NCBI GenBank assembly: GCA_040752215.1
Contig: JBFMEX010000047.1
Coordinates: 1 to 13,891 of the forward strand
DNA length: 13,891 nt
Direction: 5' to 3'
DNA from: JBFMEX01 sp040752215
Lineage (GTDB): Bacteria > Pseudomonadota > Alphaproteobacteria > Rhizobiales > Hyphomicrobiaceae
This document shows, in pieces, positions 1 through 7,386 of this stretch; the stretch's first letter is position 1, and each line of letters starts with the position of its first letter. The notes under the pieces were generated by a model. That model ran no database searches. It had not been told where the DNA came from and saw only the letters and a program-made list of their open reading frames with translations. Position numbers and translations under genes: made by a program.

Positions 1-385
1 ACAGCCGCGCCCGTTCGCATGCTCACTCGCAGCAGGGGCATGATCGTGCGTCGCAGCCGCCTCGGCGCGCTCACTCTGCCTCGGCCCGCAGGGGCAAGAT
101 CGAGTGGGCAGCGCCCCTCTTCACCACTCCGATGGGGAGTGGTCGGCGCGGCCGAAGCGCTCCCATCGTGGCAATACGCCGAGCGCCGCACCGGGTGGGG
201 GCATGCCCCACGGCTCACATCGCGATCGTGGCACCCCCACACCCGCGGATCGAGCGTCGTCCTTCCTCACCGAGGTCATGGCCGCGCCGAACTCTCCCCG
301 ACGGGGCGAGGTAGAGTCAGTGGCGACCACTTCACCTCCCCCCAAGAGGAGAGGCAGGAGTGCGGCGCCAACTTACGGGCCAGGC
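1..385. other. Non-coding region downstream of lpdA
   Basis: No convincing gene is seen in these 385 bases; the open frames across it are unlike any family I know and look like chance frames in G+C-rich DNA. It lies 3' of lpdA, which is read leftward toward it. It holds short repeats: GCAGGGGCATGATCG at 32-46 recurs with one change at 88-102. A 12-bp perfect palindrome, GGGGCATGCCCC, lies at 198-209 inside a slightly longer hairpin at 195-211. A second hairpin at 292-310 is listed separately. These look like intergenic repeat debris; no function can be read from them. Confidence 0.5.
292..310 (-). terminator. Possible terminator hairpin of the sucA-sucB-lpdA operon
   Basis: CTCTCCCC and GGGGCGAG face each other across a 3-base loop, pairing seven of eight positions. 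The hairpin lies about 75 bases past the lpdA stop in the direction of transcription. There is no clear T-run after it on the minus strand, so it is at best a weak intrinsic terminator or an RNA-stabilising stem. Confidence 0.3.
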
Positions 386-1789
386 TCAGATATGTATCGT
401 GCGCTTGTCGACGGCGAGCGCGGCCTCTTTCACCGCCTCCGTCAGCGTCGGATGCGCGTGACAGGTGCGCGCGAGATCCTCCGCAGAGCCGCTGAACTCC
501 ATGATCACCGCCGCCTCCGCGATCATCTCGCCGACGTTCGACCCGATCATGTGGACGCCGAGGATGCGGTCGGTCTTGGCGTCCGCCAGCACCTTGACGA
601 AGCCGTCCGTCGTCCTGTTGACCTTGGCGCGGCCATTGGCGGTGAACGGGAACTTGCCGACGTTGTAGGCGATGCCGGCGGCCTTCAGCTCCTCTTCGGT
701 CCTCCCGACCGAGGCGACCTCCGGGTAGGTGTAGACGACGCTCGGGATCACGCCGTAGTTCACGTGCCCAGCCTGGCCGGCGATCAGCTCGGCAACCGCC
801 ACACCCTCGTCCTCGGCCTTGTGCGCCAGCATCGGTCCCTGGATGACGTCGCCGATCGCATAGATGCCGTTGACCGTCGTCCGGTAGTGGTCGTCGACCA
901 CGATGCGGCCCTTGTTGTCGATCTGCACGCCGGCCTCCGCGAGCCCGAGCCCGTCGGTGTACGGCACGCGGCCGATCGCGACCAGCACCACGTCGGCCTC
1001 GATGCGCTCGGCGTCTCCTCCATTGGCCGGCTCGACGGAAAGCGCCAGCGTCTTGCCCTTGCGCTCGACGCCCGTCACCTTCGCGCCAAGCTTGAACGAC
1101 ATGCCCTGCTTCTGCAGGATGCGCTGGAACTGCTTGGCCACTTCACCGTCCATGCCGGGCAGGATGCGATCGAGGAACTCCACCACCACCACCTCCGCGC
1201 CGAGCCGGCGCCACACCGAGCCGAGCTCGAGCCCGATCACGCCGGCGCCGACGACGACCAGCTTTTTCGGGACCTTTTCGAGCACGAGCGCACCCGTCGA
1301 CGAGACCACCTGCTGCTCATCGATCTCGATTCCCGGCAGCCGTGCCACGTCGGAGCCGGTCGCAATCACGATCGAGCCCGCCTCGAGCGTTTGCGTCTTG
1401 CCGTCTGCGAGAGCGACCTCCACCCTGCCTTGGCCAGCGATGCGCGCGGTGCCGTGGTAGGGATCGATCTTGTTCTTCTTCAATAGGAACGCGACGCCGT
1501 CGGTATTGCCTTTGACGCCCTCGTCCTTGAACGCGAGCATCTTGCCGAGATCGAGCTTCGGCTTGACCTCGATGCCCATCGCCGCGAAGCCGTGTCCCGC
1601 CTCCTCGAAGAGCTCGCTCGCATGCAGCAGCGCCTTCGAGGGGATGCATCCGACGTTGAGGCAGGTGCCGCCGTGCCGCGCGCGCTTCTCGACCACCGCC
1701 ACCCTGAACCCGAGCTGCGCGGCGCGGATCGCACAGACATAGCCCCCGGGGCCGGTGCCGATGACGATGAGGTCGTAAGGTCCTGGCAT
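386..1789 (-). CDS. lpdA: Dihydrolipoyl dehydrogenase (E3)
   Basis: This is the flavoprotein that reoxidises the dihydrolipoyl arm of E2 and passes the electrons through FAD to NAD+. As the third gene after sucA and sucB, its complex is 2-oxoglutarate dehydrogenase in the cytoplasm. The 467 residues match the usual family length. The FAD-binding motif GTGPGG is at residues 11-16. The redox-active disulfide is in GGTCLNVGCIPSK, with Cys43 and Cys48. A second Rossmann motif, VVGAGVIGLELG, binds NAD, followed by the FAD-contacting AIGDVIQGPMLAHKAEDEG. The C-terminal HAHPTLTEAVKEA carries the catalytic His-Glu pair. All key residues are present, so it should be active. The start is nine bases after the upstream nucleotidyltransferase stop. 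The nearest Shine-Dalgarno, AAGGAG, lies inside the last codons of that gene with a rather long 12-base spacing, so translation is probably coupled. Alphaproteobacteria often carry further lpd copies with the pyruvate dehydrogenase genes; the neighbours assign this one to the 2-oxoglutarate complex. Confidence 0.97.
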   Translation of the reverse strand: MPGPYDLIVIGTGPGGYVCAIRAAQLGFRVAVVEKRARHGGTCLNVGCIPSKALLHASELFEEAGHGFAAMGIEVKPKLDLGKMLAFKDEGVKGNTDGVAFLLKKNKIDPYHGTARIAGQGRVEVALADGKTQTLEAGSIVIATGSDVARLPGIEIDEQQVVSSTGALVLEKVPKKLVVVGAGVIGLELGSVWRRLGAEVVVVEFLDRILPGMDGEVAKQFQRILQKQGMSFKLGAKVTGVERKGKTLALSVEPANGGDAERIEADVVLVAIGRVPYTDGLGLAEAGVQIDNKGRIVVDDHYRTTVNGIYAIGDVIQGPMLAHKAEDEGVAVAELIAGQAGHVNYGVIPSVVYTYPEVASVGRTEEELKAAGIAYNVGKFPFTANGRAKVNRTTDGFVKVLADAKTDRILGVHMIGSNVGEMIAEAAVIMEFSGSAEDLARTCHAHPTLTEAVKEAALAVDKRTIHI

Positions 1790-1798
1790 ATCTAGGCT

Positions 1799-2125
1799 TC
1801 ACTCCTTCAATAAGATTCGCACCCCATCGCGGCTCAACGCAGGACCGACAATCTTGTCGGCTTGTGCCGCGTCGCCGAAATCCAAATCGACGGTAACCGG
1901 AAGGATTGACTGAAGCTCGGATTGCCACCGATCTGCCTCGTCGACAAATGTGGCCAACATCCAACCAGCATCGCCAAGAGGAACAATCGCGAGATCAATG
2001 TCGCTGTCACAGCGATGATCTCCGCGTGCTCGGCTGCCATACAGCCACACCTCACGAATCTCAGGCTCCCGATTGGCCCAATCGATGATGCGTTTTTTCC
2101 AGCTGTCGGGAATCACTTTCCTCAC
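1799..2125 (-). CDS. Stand-alone MNT-type nucleotidyltransferase domain protein
   Basis: A 108-residue protein made only of a minimal nucleotidyltransferase (pol beta-like, MNT) fold. The family signature GSRARG is followed after five residues by SDIDLAIV, giving the two metal-binding aspartates, and VDLDFGD near the C-terminal part supplies the third acidic residue. Family members transfer nucleotides to proteins or small molecules; many are the antitoxin half of HEPN-MNT pairs, where they AMPylate the HEPN toxin. No HEPN gene is present on either side, so the partner and target are unknown. I chose the GTG at 2125, which overlaps the sucB stop (GTGA); a GTG at 2116 is the alternative. A hand count of 240 bases inside it gives about 55% G+C, against about 70% in a 60-base stretch of sucB, which suggests later acquisition. 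Its last codons (AAG GAG) provide the likely Shine-Dalgarno for lpdA. It should be cotranscribed with the TCA genes. Confidence 0.85.
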   Translation of the reverse strand: MRKVIPDSWKKRIIDWANREPEIREVWLYGSRARGDHRCDSDIDLAIVPLGDAGWMLATFVDEADRWQSELQSILPVTVDLDFGDAAQADKIVGPALSRDGVRILLKE

Positions 2126-3426
2126 AAATCCAGCACGAACCGCTGCGGGTCCTCGAGGCATTCCTTGACGCGAACGAGGAACGTCACCGCCTCGCGCCCG
2201 TCGACGATACGGTGATCGTAGGACAGCGCCAGATACATCATCGGCCGGGCAACGATCTGGCCGTTGCGCACCACCGGCCGCTCCTCGATCCTGTGCATGC
2301 CGAGGATGCCGGATTGCGGCGCATTGAGGATCGGCGTCGACAGCATCGAGCCGTACACGCCGCCGTTGGAGATCGTGAACGTGCCGCCCTGCATCTCCTC
2401 GATCGACAAGCGCCCGTCGCGCGCCCGCTTGCCGAAATCGGCGATCCGCGCCTCGATCTCGGCGATCGACATGCGGTCCGCCTCGCGGATCACCGGCACG
2501 ACGAGGCCCTTCTCGGTGCCGACCGCGACGCCGACGTGATAGTAGTTCTTGTAGACGATGTCCTGCCCGTCGATCTCGGCGTTGACCGCCGGGATCTCCT
2601 TGAGCGCGACGAGGCACGCCTTGACGAAGAAGCCCATGAAGCCGAGCTTCACCCCGTGGCGCTTCTCGAACAGATCCTTGTACTGGGACCGCATCGCCAT
2701 CACCTGGCTCATGTCGACGTCGTTGAACGTCGTCAGCATGGCAGCGGTGTTCTGCGCGTCCTTCAGCCGGCGGGCGATGGTCTGGCGCAGCCGCGTCATC
2801 CGCACCCGCTCCTCGCGCGCGGCGTCGTTCGGTGCCGAGGGGACGCGCAGCTCCGCCGCCGGCACCGGCAGCGGCGCCCCGACGTAGGCTTGCGCCGATT
2901 GCGCGGCCGGTGCCGGCGTCGACGTTGCCGGCGCGATCTCACGCTTTGCCGCCGCCGCGGCCACGTCCTCCTTCAAGATCTGGCCACGCTTGCCGGACCC
3001 CTGCACCACGCCCGCCTCCAGACCCGACTCGGCCAGCGCCTTACGCGCCGCCGGCGAGGGCGCCGTGTCACCCTTGGCGGGAACGGGAGCGGGCGCGGAA
3101 GCCGGCGCCTTGGCAGCGGGCGCAGCCGCCGGCTTCTCCACCTTTGCCTCGGTCTTCGCCGCCGCAGGCGCGGCCGCGGCCTTGCCCGCACCCTCGCGCA
3201 CCGCACCGAGAATGGCGCCGACCGCCACCGTCTCGCCCTGCGCCACCTTGACCTCCGCCAGCACGCCCGAGGCCGGCGCCGGCACCTCGACCGTCACCTT
3301 GTCGGTCTCGAGCTCGACCAGCGGCTCGTCGGCATTGACGGCGTCACCCGGCTTCTTGAACCACTGGCCGACAGTGGCCTCGGTCACCGATTCCCCGAGT
3401 GTCGGCACGCGGATCTCGATCGTCAT
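2122..3426 (-). CDS. sucB: Dihydrolipoyllysine succinyltransferase, 2-oxoglutarate dehydrogenase E2
   Basis: E2 core of the 2-oxoglutarate dehydrogenase complex (also named odhB): it accepts the succinyl group from E1 on a lipoyl arm and transfers it to CoA. The protein has 434 residues. An N-terminal lipoyl domain (about 1-77) carries the lipoylated Lys43 in ETDKVTVEVPAP. A long flexible Ala/Pro-rich linker follows, then a peripheral subunit-binding domain (PSPAARKALAESGL, ending KRGQILKEDV) that docks E1/E3. After a second linker comes the catalytic domain, ending with the active-site HRIVDG (His405, Asp409). The frame stays open far upstream, but MTIEIRVPTLGES is the canonical start, with GGAGG 11 bases before the ATG. 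The gene begins 98 bases after the sucA stop. The order sucA-sucB-lpdA and the family's SxxE-rich N-terminus favour the succinyl rather than the acetyl enzyme. Confidence 0.96.
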   Translation of the reverse strand: MTIEIRVPTLGESVTEATVGQWFKKPGDAVNADEPLVELETDKVTVEVPAPASGVLAEVKVAQGETVAVGAILGAVREGAGKAAAAPAAAKTEAKVEKPAAAPAAKAPASAPAPVPAKGDTAPSPAARKALAESGLEAGVVQGSGKRGQILKEDVAAAAAKREIAPATSTPAPAAQSAQAYVGAPLPVPAAELRVPSAPNDAAREERVRMTRLRQTIARRLKDAQNTAAMLTTFNDVDMSQVMAMRSQYKDLFEKRHGVKLGFMGFFVKACLVALKEIPAVNAEIDGQDIVYKNYYHVGVAVGTEKGLVVPVIREADRMSIAEIEARIADFGKRARDGRLSIEEMQGGTFTISNGGVYGSMLSTPILNAPQSGILGMHRIEERPVVRNGQIVARPMMYLALSYDHRIVDGREAVTFLVRVKECLEDPQRFVLDL

Positions 3427-3524
3427 GTGGCTCCCATTCCTCCGATCAACGCCGCTTTTCGGGCGAGGGACCGCCCGCGGCGCGTTGCATCTCGCTTCGC
3501 CAATACCGCTTTTCGCGGGTCCCT
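3427..3524 (-). other. Spacer between sucA and sucB with repeats and a long stem
   Basis: This 98-base spacer has two exact 10-base direct repeats, CCGCTTTTCG at 3452-3461 and 3506-3515. It also has a 7-bp inverted repeat, AGGGACC at 3466-3472 and GGTCCCT at 3518-3524, whose second arm ends right next to the sucA stop codon. In the transcript the stem would enclose about 45 bases. It could slow RNA decay or help set the E1:E2 ratio, but nothing here proves a role. Confidence 0.3.
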
Positions 3525-6497
3525 TCAGCCCGAAAGTGCTTCCGCGACGAGCCCGCGCTGCTCTTGCAGGTGCTTGCTCAGCTGGCCGGTCGCGGTCGAG
3601 GCCGATGCCGGCCGCCCGGCATAGCGCGCGCGATGCGCCTTGCCGCCGACGTGATTGAGCACCCATTCGAGGTTCGGCTCGATGAAGGTCCAGGCGCCCA
3701 TGTTCTTCGGCTCCTCCTGGCACCAGACGAACTCGCTTGCATTCCTGAACCGGCCGAGCTCCTGGATCAGCGTGCGCGCCGGAAACGGGTAGAGCTGCTC
3801 GATGCGAAGCACGTAGACGTCGTCGATTCCCTTCGCCTCGCGCGCGTCTATCAGGTCGTAGTATACTTTGCCCGTGCACAGCACGACCCGACGGATCGCG
3901 TCGTCACCCTTGAGCGTCACCGCCTCCGTGCTGTCCGGCTTCATCGTCTTGTCGGCATCGTCCCAGAGCACGCGGTGGAAGGTCATCTCCGGGCCGAGAT
4001 CGTCGAGCCGCGAGATCACCCGCTTGTGTCGGAGCAGGCTCTTCGGCGTCATCAGGATCAGCGGCTTCCTGAAGTTGCGGTGAAGCTGGCGCCGCAGGAT
4101 GTGGAAGTAGTTGGCCGGCGTGGTGCAATTGGCGACTTGCCAGTTGTCCTCGGCCGAGAGTTGCAGGTATCGCTCGAGCCGCGCCGAGGAGTGCTCCGGG
4201 CCCTGCCCCTCGTAGCCGTGCGGCAGCAGGCACACGAGCCCCGACATGCGCAGCCACTTCCTTTCACCCGACGACAGGAACTGGTCGAATATCACCTGCG
4301 CGCCGTTGGCGAAGTCGCCGAACTGCGCCTCCCACATCACGAGCGTATTCGGCTCGGCAAGGCTGTAGCCGTACTCGAACCCGAGCACCGCCTCCTCCGA
4401 CAGCATCGAGTTGATCACCTCGAACTCGCCCTGGTCCGGCGCGATGTGGCGAAGCGGCGTGTAGCGGCGCTCGGTCTCCTGGTCGATGATCACCGAATGG
4501 CGCTGGGAGAAGGTTCCGCGCTCGCAGTCCTGGCCCGATAGCCGGACGCGGTAGCGCTCGGCGCACAGTGTGCCGAATGCGAGGTGCTCGGCCATTGCCC
4601 AATCGATGCCTTCGCCGGTCTCGATCATCTCGCGGCGGCGCTCGATCAGCCGCTGCACCGTCTTGTGCGCGTTGAGGTCCGGCGGCAGCGTGGTGATCCT
4701 CCGGCCGATCTCCTTCAGCTTCTCGGTGGCGACGCCGGTCTTGCCGCGTCGCGCCTCGTCCTCCGCAAAGCCGACACCCGACCAGCGCCCGTCGAGCCAG
4801 TCTGCCTTGTTCGGCTTGTAGGTGTCGGAAGACTGGAACTCGCTCTCGAGATGGGCGCGGAACTGCGCGCGCATCCCGTCCACCTGCTCCTGCGTCACCA
4901 CCTCCTCCTCGATCAGGCGCTTGGCGTAGATCTCGACCACCGAGGGATGCCGCTTGATCTCCTTGTACATGCGCGGCTGCGTGAACAGCGGCTCGTCGCT
5001 CTCGTTGTGACCGAACCGGCGGTAGCAGAACATGTCGATCACGACCGGCTTCTGGAACTTCTGCCGGAACTCGGTCGCGATCTTGGCGACGTGCACCACC
5101 GCCTCGGGGTTGTCGCCGTTGACGTGGAAGATCGGCGCCTCGATCATGCGTGCCACGTCCGAGCAGTAAGGCGATGAGCGCGAGAAGCGCGGATTGGTGG
5201 TGAAGCCGATCTGGTTGTTGATGATGAAGTGGATAGAGCCGCCGGTGCGGTGGCCCTTGAGGCCGGATAGGCCGAAGCACTCCGCCACCACGCCCTGTCC
5301 GGCGAACGCGGCGTCGCCGTGGATCAAGAGAGGCAGCACCGGCGTGCGCTCGTCAGGCTTGCAGCCGTGCTGGTCCTGCTTGGCCCTCACCTTGCCGAGC
5401 ACCACCGGATCGACGATCTCGAGATGCGAGGGATTGGCGGTCAGCGACAGGTGCACGTTGTTGCCGTCGAACGAGCGGTCCGACGACGCGCCGAGGTGAT
5501 ACTTGACGTCGCCCGAGCCCTCGACGTCGTCGGGCTTGAACGACCCACCCTTGAACTCGTTGAAGATCGCCCGGTGCGGCTTCTCCATCACGTTCGCAAG
5601 CACGTTGAGCCGGCCGCGGTGCGCCATTCCCATCACGATCTCGCGCACGCCGAGCTGGCCGCCGCGCTTGATGATCTGCTCGAGCGCCGGCACCATTGCC
5701 TCGCCGCCGTCGAGACCGAACCGCTTGGTGCCGGTGTACTTGACGTCGCAGAACTTCTCGAACAGCTCCGCCTCGATCAGCTTGTTGAGGATCGCCTTCT
5801 TGCCCTCGATGGTGAAGCGGATGTCCTTCTCTTCGCCCTCGATCCGCTGCTGGATCCACGATTTCTGCGTCGGCGTGGTGATGTGCATGAACTGCACGCC
5901 GATGTGCCGGCAGTAGGTGCGCCTCACGATGCGCAGGATCTGGCGCATGGTCGCGGTATCGAGTCCGAGCACGCGGTCGATGAAGATCGGCCGGTCGAGG
6001 TCGGCGTCTGTGAACCCATAGGTCTCGGGCTTGAGCTCGGAGTGCACCTTGCGGTCGGTGAGGCCGAGGGGATCGAGGTCGGCGGCGAGATGGCCCATCA
6101 CGCGGTAGGAGCGGATCAGCATCAGCGCACGGATGCTGTCCTGCGTCGCCCTGAGCGAGGCCGCCGGAGTCAGCTCGAGCCCGGCGACGTGGGCGCGCGC
6201 GCTGATCTTGTCCCGGATCGTCCGCTCCGCCGCCTGGTAGTCGCCGACCAGCGCATCGACGATCTCGCTGCGCTGCTGCTCCAGCTGCTCCATCGGCACC
6301 GCCCACGAGGGGCCAGTGGCCTCGGTCGCGCCGGGCGCCTGGCTCTCCTTCAGGCTCTCGAAGAAGTGGCGCCACTCGTCGCTGACCGAGCCCGGATTGC
6401 GCTCGTAGTCGGTCTGCAGCTCCTCGATGTAGGCGGCATTCGCCCCGTTGAGGAACGACGTAAGCTGGAGGCTGGCGTTCAGTGCCTGGCGTGACAT
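3525..6497 (-). CDS. sucA: 2-oxoglutarate dehydrogenase E1 component
   Basis: Thiamine diphosphate-dependent E1 that decarboxylates 2-oxoglutarate and succinylates the lipoyl arm of SucB; this step commits carbon to succinyl-CoA in the TCA cycle. The 990 residues fit alphaproteobacterial SucA/OdhA. The N-terminal FLNGANAAYIEELQ and DEWRHFF are the segment typical of SucA that binds the E2 core. MAHRGRLNVLANV (about residues 290-302) carries an active-site His. The ThDP/Mg motif runs from GDAAFAGQG (about 392-400) to INNQIGFTT (about 427). FCYRRFGHNESDEP and the C-terminal LLPHGYEGQGPEHSSARLER are also family signatures. The start is supported by AAGGA six bases before the ATG and by the conserved N-terminus. 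It is the first gene of the operon on the minus strand. In many Rhizobiales mdh-sucC-sucD lie just upstream; here the upstream side is a divergent accessory patch, so sucA must use its own promoter. Confidence 0.97.
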   Translation of the reverse strand: MSRQALNASLQLTSFLNGANAAYIEELQTDYERNPGSVSDEWRHFFESLKESQAPGATEATGPSWAVPMEQLEQQRSEIVDALVGDYQAAERTIRDKISARAHVAGLELTPAASLRATQDSIRALMLIRSYRVMGHLAADLDPLGLTDRKVHSELKPETYGFTDADLDRPIFIDRVLGLDTATMRQILRIVRRTYCRHIGVQFMHITTPTQKSWIQQRIEGEEKDIRFTIEGKKAILNKLIEAELFEKFCDVKYTGTKRFGLDGGEAMVPALEQIIKRGGQLGVREIVMGMAHRGRLNVLANVMEKPHRAIFNEFKGGSFKPDDVEGSGDVKYHLGASSDRSFDGNNVHLSLTANPSHLEIVDPVVLGKVRAKQDQHGCKPDERTPVLPLLIHGDAAFAGQGVVAECFGLSGLKGHRTGGSIHFIINNQIGFTTNPRFSRSSPYCSDVARMIEAPIFHVNGDNPEAVVHVAKIATEFRQKFQKPVVIDMFCYRRFGHNESDEPLFTQPRMYKEIKRHPSVVEIYAKRLIEEEVVTQEQVDGMRAQFRAHLESEFQSSDTYKPNKADWLDGRWSGVGFAEDEARRGKTGVATEKLKEIGRRITTLPPDLNAHKTVQRLIERRREMIETGEGIDWAMAEHLAFGTLCAERYRVRLSGQDCERGTFSQRHSVIIDQETERRYTPLRHIAPDQGEFEVINSMLSEEAVLGFEYGYSLAEPNTLVMWEAQFGDFANGAQVIFDQFLSSGERKWLRMSGLVCLLPHGYEGQGPEHSSARLERYLQLSAEDNWQVANCTTPANYFHILRRQLHRNFRKPLILMTPKSLLRHKRVISRLDDLGPEMTFHRVLWDDADKTMKPDSTEAVTLKGDDAIRRVVLCTGKVYYDLIDAREAKGIDDVYVLRIEQLYPFPARTLIQELGRFRNASEFVWCQEEPKNMGAWTFIEPNLEWVLNHVGGKAHRARYAGRPASASTATGQLSKHLQEQRGLVAEALSG

Positions 6498-6500
6498 TTG

Positions 6501-6514
6501 ATATCCTTGGATAT
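6501..6514 (-). promoter_or_regulatory. sucA Shine-Dalgarno within a palindrome
   Basis: ATATCC and GGATAT flank two bases just before the sucA ATG. On the transcript AAGGA (6504-6508) is the ribosome binding site, six bases from the start codon, and it lies in the centre of the palindrome. A small hairpin here would compete with ribosome loading. The palindrome is plain; a regulatory role is inference. Confidence 0.4.
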
Positions 6515-6578
6515 TCTGTACGGGTCCGAGACCTTCGCCGCGATTGGGGCAACACGATGCACGACAGGGAGGGGGCGC

Positions 6579-6620
6579 GGCAAACGGTCACTATGTAGTC
6601 CGTTTGCCCCGCCCGATTAA
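6579..6620 (-). promoter_or_regulatory. Candidate sucA promoter with an overlapping dyad operator
   Basis: GGCAAACGG (6579-6587) and CCGTTTGCC (6600-6608) are perfect 9-bp inverted repeats. Between them ACTA (6590-6593) and TAGT (6596-6599) add four more pairs, so 13 of 15 positions per side are symmetric, apart from a 2-base TC bulge and a TG centre. On the minus strand a weak sigma-70-like promoter overlaps it: TTAATC (6615-6620), a 17-base spacer, then TACATA (6592-6597) at the middle of the dyad. This is the geometry of a repressor operator over a -10 box, about 85 bases before sucA. The dyad is certain; the promoter hexamers match consensus poorly, and the regulator is unknown. Confidence 0.4.
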
Positions 6621-6822
6621 GACCGTCGAAAGAAGGGGGCGCGGGACGGCGTCGAGCCCCGACACGCCGGTGCCGGATCATGGGGACCTTGCCATCCCGG
6701 CCGAGGTTGGCCGTGGGGCCGGCCGACGTGCCGGGCCCCACGAGAGACTTGAAATGGACATGGCGCCACCGACCCCCGACGCGTCACTGCCGGCGCAACG
6801 TCACCTCGGCTACGCTACCCCC

Positions 6823-7386
6823 ATGTCGCAGGCGAATCCCAAACCTGCCGCCCGTGCCGACATCGAGGCGCTGGCGCCCGACGTGGTCGGCGAGATCGCC
6901 TATGGCGTGTTGCATACCCACCCGCGGCCGGCCCCGCGGCATGCGAGGGCCGCCTCGACGCTCGGAGTGGAGCTCGGCGGACCCTTCGTCCGCGGCCGCG
7001 GCGGCCCGGGCGGCTGGGTCATCCTCGACGAGCCCGAGTTGCACTTGGGCCCGCACGTCGTCGTGTCCGAGCTCGCCGGCTGGCGGCGCGGGTATATGCC
7101 GAAACGCACCGCCACTGCGTTTTTCGAAATGCCGCCCGACGGGATCGCCGCGATCCTGTCGCCCTCGACCGCCCGCATCAACCGCACCGTCAAGCTCGCC
7201 ATCACCGCCGCCGACAAGGTCGCCCACGCCTGGTACGTCGACCCCGACCAGCGCACGCTCGAGGTCTTCGCGCTCACGAGCGACCCGAGCGCCGGCACCG
7301 CTGCGGCACCCGGACCGCAACCGAAGTGGCTCCTCGCCGCCCCACGGGGCTTCTCAGCGTGGACAGGTCGACCGTGCGCTACGTGA
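6823..7386 (+). pseudogene. Uma2-family (DUF820) endonuclease, C-terminally truncated
   Basis: Uma2 proteins have a PD-(D/E)XK nuclease fold; their role in most bacteria is unknown. Recognisable parts are VVGEIAYGVL (about residues 21-30), WVILDEPELHLGP (65-77), LAGWRR (84-89), ILSPSTARI (111-119), VKLAI (123-127), and AWYVDPDQRTLEVF (136-149). From memory of the family, the usual VPDLAGW reads VSELAGW here (82-87), and the Glu just before the ILSPST motif is Ala110, so two active-site positions look changed. Similarity fades after KWLLAA (about 7324-7341). The frame then runs into the IS3 element and stops, giving 187 codons without the usual C-terminal strand and helix. The start MSQANPKP was chosen because it fits family N-termini; an in-frame ATG at 6754 is an alternative. 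It is probably a dead gene broken by the insertion sequence. Confidence 0.75.

Larger units (their letters stand above)
6498..6822. other. Intergenic region between sucA and the Uma2 remnant
   Basis: This 325-base region separates two divergent genes. It holds the sucA ribosome binding site and a candidate promoter/operator, listed separately. I see no gene in it: the plus-strand frame of the Uma2 gene stays open upstream to 6544, but the translated extension has no family similarity I recognise. Confidence 0.5.

Noticed and set aside
104..1486. 460-codon plus-strand frame opposite lpdA
   Set aside because: It is the antisense shadow of lpdA, His/Asp/Arg-rich without any family motif; lpdA has all its catalytic signatures.
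1799..2617. 272-codon frame that would extend the nucleotidyltransferase into sucB
   Set aside because: The first 160 codons are an out-of-frame reading of sucB, Arg-rich and without similarity; the nucleotidyltransferase fold starts near the GTG at 2125.
2212..3624. 470-codon plus-strand frame opposite sucB
   Set aside because: Antisense shadow of sucB in G+C-rich DNA; Arg-rich and without motifs.
2122..3879. 585-codon version of SucB reaching back into sucA
   Set aside because: The added residues are an out-of-frame reading of the sucA end; the canonical E2 start MTIEIRVPTLGES with a ribosome binding site is at 3426.
5319..6494. 391-codon plus-strand frame opposite sucA
   Set aside because: Antisense shadow of sucA; no recognisable domain.
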